64,000 bases of DNA. Origin: Allosphingosinicella sp042666435. Its GTDB lineage: Bacteria; Pseudomonadota; Alphaproteobacteria; Sphingomonadales; Sphingomonadaceae. Where the stretch lies: the NCBI RefSeq assembly GCF_042666435.1, contig NZ_JBHTDC010000002.1:558001-622000 (forward strand). The letters run 5' to 3'. Positions 7,841 through 15,527 of this stretch are shown in pieces. The position numbers and the translations under genes were made by a program. Under the pieces are notes generated by a model. That model did not search any database. It saw nothing but the letters and a program-made list of their open reading frames with translations, and was not told the origin of the DNA. Every line of letters begins with the position of its first letter. The first letter of the stretch is position 1.

Positions 7841-8956
7841 TCAATATCCGTTGAGCCGGGCGACTTTGTCGGCGTGATAGCCAGCATCGCCGAACAGCTC
7901 GTTCAGCACGCGATCGCGCTTCATGTACAGGCCGATATCATATTCGTCGGTCATGCCGATGCCGCCGTGCATCTGGACGCCTTCCTGCGCCGCCAGCGTC
8001 GAGACCCGGCCGGCCTTGGCCTTGGCGACGGACACTATCATCTCCGCGTCCTCGCGACCCTCGTCCAGGAGCTGCTGCGCCTTCAATGTCGCCGCGCGGG
8101 CAATCTCCAGCTCCGAATAGAGATGGGCCGAGCGGTGCTGGAGCGTCTGGAACTCGCCAATCAGCCGGCCGAACTGCTTGCGCTGCCGCAGATATTCGAC
8201 CGTCATCTCCATCGCGGCGGAGCCGAGCCCGACCATCTCCGACGCCGCCCCAACGCGGCCCGCATCGAGCACGCGCGACAGGATGATTCCGCCCTGGCCC
8301 ACTTCACCGATCACCGCGTCCGCATCGACTTCGACATCGTCGAATTCGAGGCGCGCGCCGATGCTGCTGTCGGCCAGCCGCACGCCTTCGACGGTAAGCC
8401 CCCTCGCCTCCTTCTCGACCGCGAACAAGGTGAGGCCGTCATCCGCCTTGGCCGCGACCACGAAGAAATCGGCCGAGGCGCCCTGGACGACGAATTGCTT
8501 GCGGCCGGAGAGGCGAAACCCATTGCCGGAACGCTCCGCCGTCATCGCGATCGCATCGGGCCGGTGCTTCGGCCCTTCGTCGATTGCAAGCGCGCCGACC
8601 GTATCACCAGCGAGGATTCCGGGCAGCCAGCGCGTCCGAAGCGCGGTGCCCTTCAGCGCCTCCACCACTGTGACGGCGGTGATGAGGAAGGGCGAGGGCG
8701 TCAGGTTTCGCCCGATCTCCTCGAGCACGATCCCGGCCTCGACGTGGCCGAGCCCGAGCCCGCCGTCGGCCTCGTCGACGAGGATGCCGGTAAAGCCCAT
8801 CTCGCCAAACTGGCGCCACAGCGCGTGGCCGAAGCCGTCCTTGCAACCCATGTCGCGATATTTGCGATACTGGCTGGCGATCGAGCCTTCGGCGGCCATG
8901 AACTCGCGCGCCGTGTCGCGGAGTAAGGATTGGTCGTCGGTGAGGTAGAGGGGCAT
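7841..8956 (-). CDS. Acyl-CoA dehydrogenase
   Basis: The start is taken at ATG 8956 (MPLYLTDDQSLLRDTA), giving 371 residues. The in-frame upstream extension is translated from a 102-bp repeat and is not coding. Family marks are the N-terminal helical domain, LRQRKQFGRLIGEFQTLQH in the FAD-binding C-terminal domain, and QMHGGIGMTDEYDIGLYMKR near the end. The enzyme would introduce the alpha-beta double bond in an acyl-CoA, passing electrons to ETF. It lies just downstream of a second acyl-CoA dehydrogenase on the same strand; such pairs often form heteromeric enzymes acting on bulky acyl-CoAs, which is inference here. Confidence 0.92.
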   Translation of the reverse strand: MPLYLTDDQSLLRDTAREFMAAEGSIASQYRKYRDMGCKDGFGHALWRQFGEMGFTGILVDEADGGLGLGHVEAGIVLEEIGRNLTPSPFLITAVTVVEALKGTALRTRWLPGILAGDTVGALAIDEGPKHRPDAIAMTAERSGNGFRLSGRKQFVVQGASADFFVVAAKADDGLTLFAVEKEARGLTVEGVRLADSSIGARLEFDDVEVDADAVIGEVGQGGIILSRVLDAGRVGAASEMVGLGSAAMEMTVEYLRQRKQFGRLIGEFQTLQHRSAHLYSELEIARAATLKAQQLLDEGREDAEMIVSVAKAKAGRVSTLAAQEGVQMHGGIGMTDEYDIGLYMKRDRVLNELFGDAGYHADKVARLNGY

Positions 8957-8980
8957 CGGCGATCCTAGGAAAGAGATAAT

Positions 8981-9082
8981 CCGTTCGCCCCGAGCGAAGT
9001 CGAGGGGTCCTGCCGAGCGAAGCCGAGGCTGTTTTTTCGGCTTCGCTCGAATGGATGTCTCGACTTCGCTCGACACGAACGG
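8981..9082. repeat. 102-bp palindromic repeat, copy 1
   Basis: The element begins ccgttcg and ends cgaacgg, with nested complementary arms (cgagcgaagtcgag / ctcgacttcgctcg). A second copy of the same length and orientation lies at 11616-11717. Together they bracket two acyl-CoA dehydrogenase genes. No coding capacity is seen; it looks like a non-autonomous palindromic element. Confidence 0.85.
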
Positions 9083-9110
9083 TTGGGAAGATGAGTCTTT
9101 GCGGTCACCT

Positions 9111-10274
9111 TCAAGCCCCCGGCAGCCGCAATATATGCTTGGCGATAATGCCGAGCTGGATCTCGCTGGTCCCGCCCTCGATCGAATTGGCCTTGGTGCG
9201 CAGCCACTCGCGCGCCGCCTTGCCGCCTTTCGAGCGGTCGCTCTCCCATTCGAGCGCGCTGGAACCGCCCGCCGCCATCACCAGCTGGTGCCGCGCCTTA
9301 TTCAACTCGGTGCCGGCATATTTCATCATCGAGGGCTGGGCCGGGTGCGCCTGACCCGCCTTCAACTCGTCGATGAACTTCTCGCTCATCGCCCGGAAAG
9401 CCATCGCATCGATGTCGAAGCGGGCGACCTCGGTGCGCAGGACAGGGTCGTCGGCGAGACGTTCCCGGAGCGCGGCGCCCAGGCTCTCGCCGTCGCCGCC
9501 CAGGCCCATGCCGCTGATCATCTCGCGTTCGTGGCCGAGCAGATATTTGGCGACGTCCCAGCCCTTGTTCACTTCGCCCACCACCTGGTCCTTGGGCACC
9601 TTCACGTCGTCGAAGAAGGTTTCGCAGAATGGCGAGGAACCCGAGATGAGCAGGATCGGCTTGGTCGAGACTCCCGGGCTCGCCATGTCGAAGAGGATGA
9701 AGCTGATGCCCTTATGCTTGGGCGCGGACGGGTCGGTGCGCACCAGGCAGAATATCCAGTCGGCCTTGTCGGCGTAGCTTGTCCAGACCTTCTGGCCGTT
9801 GACCAGCCAATGGTCGCCTTCATCCTCGCATTTCGTTTGCAGGGAGGCGAGGTCGGAGCCGGCGCCGGGCTCGGAATAGCCCTGGCACCAGCGAATTTCG
9901 CCGCGCGCGATCTCGGGTAGGAAGCGCTTCTTCTGTGCTTCGGTGCCATATTTGAGCAAAGCCGGCCCGAGCATCGAGATGCCGAAGCTCATCAGCGGAT
10001 TGCGCGCGCCGAGCGCCGCCATCTCCTGCTTCAATATCCTGGTCTCGGCCGCCGAAAGGCCGCCGCCGCCATATTCGGCGGGCCAGTCCGGCACCGTCCA
10101 GCCGCGCGCGCCCATCGCCTCCATCCAGTTCTTCTGCGCCTCGCTCTGGAACACCGCCTGGCGCCCGCCCCAGCAGGCGTCGCTCTCGCCGTGCATCGGC
10201 TCGCGCATCTCGGCGGGGCAGTTCGCCTCCAGCCACGCGCGCGTCTCTCGCCGAAAATCGTCCTGTTCCGCCAT
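9111..10274 (-). CDS. Acyl-CoA dehydrogenase
   Basis: The start at ATG 10274 (MAEQDDFRRETR) gives 387 residues; 21 in-frame codons upstream run through the operator-like site at 10318-10333 and are unlikely to be translated. Family features are SEPGAGSDLASL in the substrate/FAD domain, VNGQKVWTSYADKADW, and the C-terminal IEGGTSEIQLGIIAKHIL, which holds the usual catalytic-region glutamate. It acts in beta-oxidation of an unknown acyl-CoA. It is divergent from the acyl-CoA dehydrogenase at 10352 across a 77-bp gap with a palindromic site. Confidence 0.93.
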   Translation of the reverse strand: MAEQDDFRRETRAWLEANCPAEMREPMHGESDACWGGRQAVFQSEAQKNWMEAMGARGWTVPDWPAEYGGGGLSAAETRILKQEMAALGARNPLMSFGISMLGPALLKYGTEAQKKRFLPEIARGEIRWCQGYSEPGAGSDLASLQTKCEDEGDHWLVNGQKVWTSYADKADWIFCLVRTDPSAPKHKGISFILFDMASPGVSTKPILLISGSSPFCETFFDDVKVPKDQVVGEVNKGWDVAKYLLGHEREMISGMGLGGDGESLGAALRERLADDPVLRTEVARFDIDAMAFRAMSEKFIDELKAGQAHPAQPSMMKYAGTELNKARHQLVMAAGGSSALEWESDRSKGGKAAREWLRTKANSIEGGTSEIQLGIIAKHILRLPGA

Positions 10275-10317
10275 GGCCCTTGTCTCCGCTGCGCGTCCGC
10301 TATAGCCCGATGATAGG

Positions 10318-10333
10318 TTGACGGTAACGTAAA
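10318..10333. promoter_or_regulatory. Operator-like palindrome TTGACGGTAACGTAAA
   Basis: This 16-bp imperfect palindrome lies between two divergent acyl-CoA dehydrogenase genes. A near-identical site, TTGACGTTCACGTAAG, lies before the hydratase/dehydrogenase fusion gene (15474-15489). The pattern resembles published operators of MerR-type regulators of branched-chain and fatty acid catabolism (LiuR-like). No such regulator is encoded in the window. Confidence 0.5.
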
Positions 10334-10351
10334 GCAAGCGAGAGGCCGGCG

Positions 10352-11599
10352 ATGGATTTCACCCTGACGGAACGCGAGGCTTTCTACCGCGACAAGGTCC
10401 GCGCCTTCATCGAGACTCACGTCCGCCCCCGCGCCGGCGACTATCAGAAGCAGATCGCGACCGGTGATCGCTGGCAACCCGTCCAGGTGATCGAGGAGCT
10501 GAAGCCCAAGGCAAAGGCGGCCGGCCTGTGGAACCTGTTCATGCCACCCGCCCCGGCGCTGCCGCATGTCGACGACAGTTTTGAGTTCGAAGGGACGCAG
10601 CTCACCAACCTCGAATATGCCCTCTGCGCCGAGGAGATGGGCCGAATCCTCTGGTCAGCCGAAATCTTCAACTGCTCCGCCCCGGACACGGGCAATATGG
10701 AAGTGCTCCACCGCTACGGTACGCGGGAGCAGAAGGAGCGGTGGCTGCGGCCGTTGATGAACGGCGAAATCCGCTCCGCCTTTTTGATGACCGAGCCTGC
10801 CGTCGCCTCGTCGGACGCGACGAACATCGAGACCGCGATTATCCGCGACGACGACGATTATGTCATCAACGGCCGCAAATGGTGGTCGTCCGGCGCCGGC
10901 GATCCCCGCTGCAAGGTCGCCATCGTCATGGGCAAGACCGACCCGGAGGCGCATCGCCACCAGCAGCAGTCGATGGTGCTGATGCCGCTCGACGCCCCCG
11001 GCGTCACGGTAGAACGCGCGCTCACCGTCTATGGCTATGACGACGCGCCGCACGGCCATATGGAGATCGAACTGAAGGACGTTCGCATCCCGGCCGGCAA
11101 TCTCCTGCTCGGCGAAGGGCGCGGCTTCGAGATCGCGCAGGGGCGGCTGGGGCCCGGCCGCATCCACCATTGCATGCGCACCATCGGAGCGGCCGAGGAA
11201 GCGCTGGAAGCGATGGTGCGAAGGCTCCAGACCCGCGTCGCCTTCGGCAAGAAATTGATGGAGCATTCGATCTGGGAGCAGCGTGTCGCCCGGGCGCGGA
11301 TCGATATCGAGATGTCGCGGCTGCTGTGCCTGAAGGCCGCGGACATGATGGACAAGGCCGGCAACAAGGCCGCCGCCGCCGAAATCGCGATGATCAAGGT
11401 CCAGGCCCCGCAAATGGCGCTCCGCATCATCGACGACGCGGTCCAGGCCCATGGCGGCGCCGGCGTCAGCCAGGATTTCGGGCTTGCGGCAAGCTGGGCC
11501 GGCATCCGCACCCTGCGGCTGGCGGACGGGCCGGACGAAGTCCACAACAGGGCGATAGCGCGGGCGGAATTCGCGAAACACGCAGCGAAGGTGCGATGA
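10352..11599 (+). CDS. Acyl-CoA dehydrogenase (ACAD10/11-like)
   Basis: The 415-residue protein starts MDFTLTEREAFYRDKVRAFI. It carries FLMTEPAVASSDATNIETAI, INGRKWWSSGAGDPRC and the C-terminal AHGGAGVSQDFGLAASWAG, the pattern of long acyl-CoA dehydrogenases related to the ACAD10/11 dehydrogenase domain. It would oxidise an acyl-CoA, probably a long or branched one. It is divergent from the acyl-CoA dehydrogenase at 9111 and leads toward two SDR genes, with a palindromic repeat between. Confidence 0.92.
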   Translation: MDFTLTEREAFYRDKVRAFIETHVRPRAGDYQKQIATGDRWQPVQVIEELKPKAKAAGLWNLFMPPAPALPHVDDSFEFEGTQLTNLEYALCAEEMGRILWSAEIFNCSAPDTGNMEVLHRYGTREQKERWLRPLMNGEIRSAFLMTEPAVASSDATNIETAIIRDDDDYVINGRKWWSSGAGDPRCKVAIVMGKTDPEAHRHQQQSMVLMPLDAPGVTVERALTVYGYDDAPHGHMEIELKDVRIPAGNLLLGEGRGFEIAQGRLGPGRIHHCMRTIGAAEEALEAMVRRLQTRVAFGKKLMEHSIWEQRVARARIDIEMSRLLCLKAADMMDKAGNKAAAAEIAMIKVQAPQMALRIIDDAVQAHGGAGVSQDFGLAASWAGIRTLRLADGPDEVHNRAIARAEFAKHAAKVR

Positions 11600-11615
11600 G
11601 AAAGACCAAACTCTT

Positions 11616-11717
11616 CCGTTCGTCCCGAGCGAAGTCGAGGGACCAAGCCGAGCGCAGCCGAGGCATTCTTCTCGGCTGCGCCCGAATGGATGTCTCGACT
11701 TCGCTCGACACGAACGG
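11616..11717. repeat. 102-bp palindromic repeat, copy 2
   Basis: This copy matches 8981-9082 in length, orientation, termini (ccgttcg / cgaacgg) and the core gaatggatgtctcgacttcg, with mismatches mainly in the middle where both arms have changed together (gcttcgctcgaa versus gctgcgcccgaa). Paired changes of this kind point to a conserved hairpin. Confidence 0.85.
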
Positions 11718-11732
11718 ATTTAGAAGGATTAC

Positions 11733-12512
11733 ATGACTACTTTATTCGACCTCACCGGCAAAGTCGCCATCATCACCGGCTCCTCACGCGGCATCGGCCG
11801 CGCCATTGCCGAGGCGATGGCGGAGCAGGGCGCGAAGGTCGTCATCTCCAGCCGCAAGGCCGAGGCCTGTGCCGAAGCGGCCGAGCGCATCAACGGCCAA
11901 TATGGCGACGGCACCGCCATCGTCGTCCCCGCCAACATCTCGTCCAAGGACGACCTCCGGCACCTCGTCGACGAAACCCGCCGCCAGCTCGGCAGGATCG
12001 ACATCCTCGTCTGCAACGCCGCGTCCAATCCCTATTACGGCCCGATGGCGGGCATCGCCGACGACCAGTTCCGCAAGATCCTCGAAAACAACGTCATCGC
12101 CAATCACTGGCTGATCGCGATGGCCGCGCCGGAGATGGTCGAGCGTAAAGAAGGCTCGATCATCATCGTCTCGTCGATCGGCGGCATGACCGGCTCGACG
12201 ATGATCGGCGCCTACAACATCTCCAAGGCCGCCGACTTCCAGCTCGCCCGCAACCTCGCCGCCGAGTTCGGCCCCTCCGGCGTCCGCGTCAACTGCATCG
12301 CGCCGGGCCTCGTCCGCACCGACTTCGCCCGCGCCTTGTGGGAAAATCCGGACACGCTGAAGGCGGTGACCCGTGGCACTCCCCTCGGCCGCATCGGCGA
12401 GCCCCACGAAATCGCCGGGGCGGCGGTATTCCTCGCCTCCCCGGCCTCCACCTTCATGACCGGGCAGACGATCGTGGTGGACGGCGGCAGCACGATTGGA
12501 GTGGGACTGTGA
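11733..12512 (+). CDS. SDR family oxidoreductase
   Basis: The 259-residue protein is a classical short-chain dehydrogenase. It has the cofactor motif TGSSRGIGRAI, CNAAS in place of the usual NNAG, the catalytic serine in IIIVSSIGG and the YNISK active-site motif, then VDGGSTIGVGL at the end. It would reduce a keto or oxidise a hydroxy group with NAD(P), plausibly as a 3-hydroxyacyl-CoA or 3-ketoacyl reductase in this acyl catabolic region. It starts shortly after a 102-bp repeat. Confidence 0.9.
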   Translation: MTTLFDLTGKVAIITGSSRGIGRAIAEAMAEQGAKVVISSRKAEACAEAAERINGQYGDGTAIVVPANISSKDDLRHLVDETRRQLGRIDILVCNAASNPYYGPMAGIADDQFRKILENNVIANHWLIAMAAPEMVERKEGSIIIVSSIGGMTGSTMIGAYNISKAADFQLARNLAAEFGPSGVRVNCIAPGLVRTDFARALWENPDTLKAVTRGTPLGRIGEPHEIAGAAVFLASPASTFMTGQTIVVDGGSTIGVGL

Positions 12513-12537
12513 CGGCCCTGAACGGGAGGGAAACCCG

Positions 12538-12622
12538 CCATTCCAGCGAAAGCTGGAATCTCATTTCCTTTACCCCGGCAACGAGAAGAACAAGTGAGAT
12601 CCCAGCTTTCGCTGGGATGACG
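12538..12622. repeat. Palindromic repeat between two SDR genes
   Basis: The arms are cattccagcgaaagctggaa and cccagctttcgctgggatga, about 35 bases apart. It belongs to the same family as 5979-6049 and 24970-25101 and can form a hairpin in the transcript between the two SDR genes. Confidence 0.8.
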
Positions 12623-12630
12623 AGGAGCGC

Positions 12631-13425
12631 ATGACCCAACGCCTCGCCAACAAGATCGCCATCGTCACCGGGGCCGGTTCCGGCATCGGCCGCGCCACCG
12701 CCGAACTGTTCGCCGAGGAAGGGGCCACCCTCATCCTCGCCGATGTCACCGAAGCAGTCGATGAAACCGCCGCGCGCATCGGTCCCGCCGCCGTCCCGCT
12801 GCGCTGCGACGCCGGCAAGGAGAAGGATGTCGCCCATCTTGTCCGCTCCGCCGCCGCCCGCTTCGGCGGCCTCGACATTTTCTTCGCCAATGCCGGCATC
12901 TCCGGCGGCCTCGCCTCGATCTTCGAGCAGACGCCGGAAGATTGGGCCGAGATCCTTCGCGTCAACCTCACCGGCCCGGCGCTGGCGATCAAGCATGCCG
13001 CGCCACTCATCAAGGAGCGCGGCGGCGGCTCCATCATCTGCACCGCCTCGGTCGCAGGCCTGCGCTCGGGCGCCGGCGGCGCGGCTTATTCCGCGTCCAA
13101 GGCCGGCGTCATCAGCCTCGTGAAAACGGCCGCGCAGCAGCTCAGCGGCTCCAACATCCGCGTCAACGCGATCTGCCCTGGGCTGATCGAGACCGGAATG
13201 ACCGAATTCGTCTACGAACGCGCCCGCGCCAAGGGCCAGGAAGAAAGACTCGGCCATCTCAATCCGCTCAAGCGCTGCGGGCAGCCGATCGAGATCGCCA
13301 ACGCGGCCCTGTTCCTGGCCTCGGACGAATCCTCCTACGTCAACGGCCATGCGCTAGTAGTGGACGGCGGCCTGTCCGCGTCGCACCCGTATAACCGACA
13401 GGATTACGGCCGCACCGCGATCTAG
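12631..13425 (+). CDS. SDR family oxidoreductase
   Basis: The 264-residue classical SDR has TGAGSGIGRATAELF for NAD(P) binding, FANAGISGG, CTASVAG with the catalytic serine, and YSASKAG as the YxxxK motif, followed by NAICPGLIETGM. It resembles glucose-1-dehydrogenase or hydroxyacyl-CoA dehydrogenase-like SDRs; the substrate is open. It follows another SDR and a palindromic repeat, and its last 4 bp overlap the convergent sulfatase-like gene. Confidence 0.9.
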   Translation: MTQRLANKIAIVTGAGSGIGRATAELFAEEGATLILADVTEAVDETAARIGPAAVPLRCDAGKEKDVAHLVRSAAARFGGLDIFFANAGISGGLASIFEQTPEDWAEILRVNLTGPALAIKHAAPLIKERGGGSIICTASVAGLRSGAGGAAYSASKAGVISLVKTAAQQLSGSNIRVNAICPGLIETGMTEFVYERARAKGQEERLGHLNPLKRCGQPIEIANAALFLASDESSYVNGHALVVDGGLSASHPYNRQDYGRTAI

Positions 13426-15314
13426 CGCCGCGCCAGATGCGCCAGCCAGCGTTCGCGCGCCCACAGGTCGGTCAGGCGCCGGGAGCGGAGCGCCTCGGGC
13501 GAGCCCGCCGCCAGATCGGCGACGCGCACCCTTCGGCCCGTGTCGCTGAACCACAATTCGTCCGTCTCCAGCATCAGGGTCGTCCACGTGCCCTGCCCCT
13601 CGACCATGCCGATGGCGGTCGGCCAGTCGAGCCCCCCGATATGCTGGAACACGGGTCCGCCGCTCGCGCGCCCAGCGACATCGCCGCCCAGCGCGCGCAG
13701 GATAAGCGCCCGGTAATCCGCTAGTCCGACCGGCCCTTCAACCGGCACTTCCGGCGCGCTCAGCACCAGCGGTATGTGCGTCTGCTGCCGGTTAATGACA
13801 TGGCCGTGGCCGAGGAAGGCGTCGTCGAACAGGGATTCGCCATGATCGGCGGTGACGACCAGCAACGTGTCCTCCCACACCCCCTGTCGCTTCAGCCGTT
13901 CGGCCACCTGGCCCACCAGCCAATCGCCATAAGCGACCGCGTTCCAATAGGTCGCTTCGACCCATTCGCGATTCTCGACCCCGATCTCGCCCCGCGGAAT
14001 CGGATCGCCCGGAAGCAGGGCGGGCATATCCGGATGGTGATAGGGGAAATGGGCTTCCTGGAAGTTGAGATAGAGGAAATTCGGCCGCGCCCACGCCGCC
14101 GGCGCTCCGAACGCCCTGTCGAACTCGCGAAGCAGCTTGCGCCCGTCGACCAGCAGCGAGCCCTTGGCCGCGAAGCCGAAGGCGCGCTCGTCCTTCAACG
14201 TCTCGGCATCGACGAAGATATCGGCATTCTCCTTCATGCCGACCACGGCCGAAATGTCGCCGAAGCTCTCCGGCTGACCCGAATAGACGCCGATCCGATA
14301 GCCGTTCGCCTTCAAATCGCGGAACAGGGACGGGCCGCCCGCCGCCGGATCGAGCGCGCCCGAAAACAGGCTCTTCAGGGACGCGGTGGTGAAGCCGACA
14401 TGGCTGTAGGCCTGGCGCGCGACGCTCCCTTCGCGGGCGAGCGCATTCAGCGTCGGCGTCACCGGTCGCCCCGCCACCTCCTTGCCGAGGGCGTCGCCGC
14501 GAACGCTTTCGAGGACGATCAGGACGAGATGCTTGCGACCCTCGGGCAATGTCGGGATCGGCGGGCCTGGCGCGACACCATCGAACCGGAAATCGCCGCC
14601 ATAGCCGTCCTCGTCCACGCCATTGTTCGGCACGTCGAGCGCGAGCGGATGGCGGGCCGGGTCGAACGGGTGGCGGTCGATCCGGGCGCCGAACCAGCTA
14701 TAGCCGTCGCCGTCGAAGTCGGTGAGGCCGGCGAGCGCCGTGTCGGCGATGGCGTATGCGTTGAAGCGGGTCAGCGCGTAGCGCGTGTCGGCGTCGCGAT
14801 TGGCGGCGAAGGCGACGAAGGGCAAAGCGAGCGCCGGCCAGAGCAGGTGCTTCCATCGAAGCGGCGCCGGCGCGACCGAGGCTGGAGCGTAGCGCCGGAC
14901 CAGTCGGAGGCCGACCCAATACGCCACCGCCGTCCACACCGCCGCCAGCCCAAGCAAGGCCGCCTCGTCCATCACGAACAGCAAGGCGTCGAACAGGCTG
15001 CCGCCGCCGAGGTTGCGGATCAGCTGAAACCCGATCGCGTCGCTGAAATAGCTCAGCACCTCATATTTGAGGGTGAGCAAGGCAATGCCGCCCGCGATGG
15101 CAAAAAAGACGAAGTTGAACAGGAACAGCGGCGTCCCGATCCGCCGCCCGTGGAGGGCGCGCATGACGAGGAAGAAGATGCCCACGGCCACCGCCTGCGA
15201 AAGAATCAGCGCGGCCGCGAACAAGAGCGCTTCCCCCGGCTGGTCGATCACGTGCGACGCGCCGAACCCGCCGCCGAATATGCCATATTTGCGTTCGACG
15301 AGCGCCGCCTCCAC
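13422..15314 (-). CDS. Membrane sulfatase-like hydrolase/transferase
   Basis: The protein has an N-terminal membrane part of about five helices and a C-terminal alkaline phosphatase-superfamily domain, as in LtaS or phosphoethanolamine transferases. Visible metal and active-site stretches are LVLIVLESVRGDALG, GFTTASLKSLFSG and TADHGESLFDDAFLGHGH. Between the parts is a calcium-site-like segment, FDGDGYSW...NNGVDEDGYGGD, a degenerate form of the DCDD/NGIDENCDG repeat. The GTG at 15314 lies inside the first hydrophobic helix; the frame continues upstream with no good ATG/GTG/TTG before about 15362, so the true start is unclear. A periplasmic-facing transferase or hydrolase acting on envelope glycans or lipids is likely. 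Confidence 0.8.
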   Translation of the reverse strand: MEAALVERKYGIFGGGFGASHVIDQPGEALLFAAALILSQAVAVGIFFLVMRALHGRRIGTPLFLFNFVFFAIAGGIALLTLKYEVLSYFSDAIGFQLIRNLGGGSLFDALLFVMDEAALLGLAAVWTAVAYWVGLRLVRRYAPASVAPAPLRWKHLLWPALALPFVAFAANRDADTRYALTRFNAYAIADTALAGLTDFDGDGYSWFGARIDRHPFDPARHPLALDVPNNGVDEDGYGGDFRFDGVAPGPPIPTLPEGRKHLVLIVLESVRGDALGKEVAGRPVTPTLNALAREGSVARQAYSHVGFTTASLKSLFSGALDPAAGGPSLFRDLKANGYRIGVYSGQPESFGDISAVVGMKENADIFVDAETLKDERAFGFAAKGSLLVDGRKLLREFDRAFGAPAAWARPNFLYLNFQEAHFPYHHPDMPALLPGDPIPRGEIGVENREWVEATYWNAVAYGDWLVGQVAERLKRQGVWEDTLLVVTADHGESLFDDAFLGHGHVINRQQTHIPLVLSAPEVPVEGPVGLADYRALILRALGGDVAGRASGGPVFQHIGGLDWPTAIGMVEGQGTWTTLMLETDELWFSDTGRRVRVADLAAGSPEALRSRRLTDLWARERWLAHLARR

Positions 15315-15473
15315 GCCCAGCAGGACGATGAAGACGGTCGCGGGGACCCACAGGGCTTTCAGGCGGGAAAGGATCGTGATCGGCCGGTCCCTGGCTGAGG
15401 AAAGCCCGACTGTAGAGCCGCCTGCCTTGAAAAAGCGTTGCCGCCCCCCGCCACGGCGGTCGCGCCTCTCCGA

Positions 15474-15489
15474 TTGACGTTCACGTAAG
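15474..15489. promoter_or_regulatory. Operator-like palindrome TTGACGTTCACGTAAG
   Basis: It lies 39 bp before the hydratase/dehydrogenase fusion gene and matches the site at 10318-10333 in the frame TTGACGNTNACGTAA. It sits in the divergent region shared with the sulfatase-like gene. A TTGACG -35 element could overlap it. Confidence 0.5.
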
Positions 15490-15527
15490 GTCGCGCCTAT
15501 CGCGGATACTATGCCAATACGGAGACC

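Noticed and set aside
8957..9076. N-terminal extension (MSSEVETSIRA...) of the acyl-CoA dehydrogenase
   Set aside because: It is translated from a 102-bp palindromic repeat present elsewhere in the window; acyl-CoA dehydrogenases start near MPLYLTDDQ.
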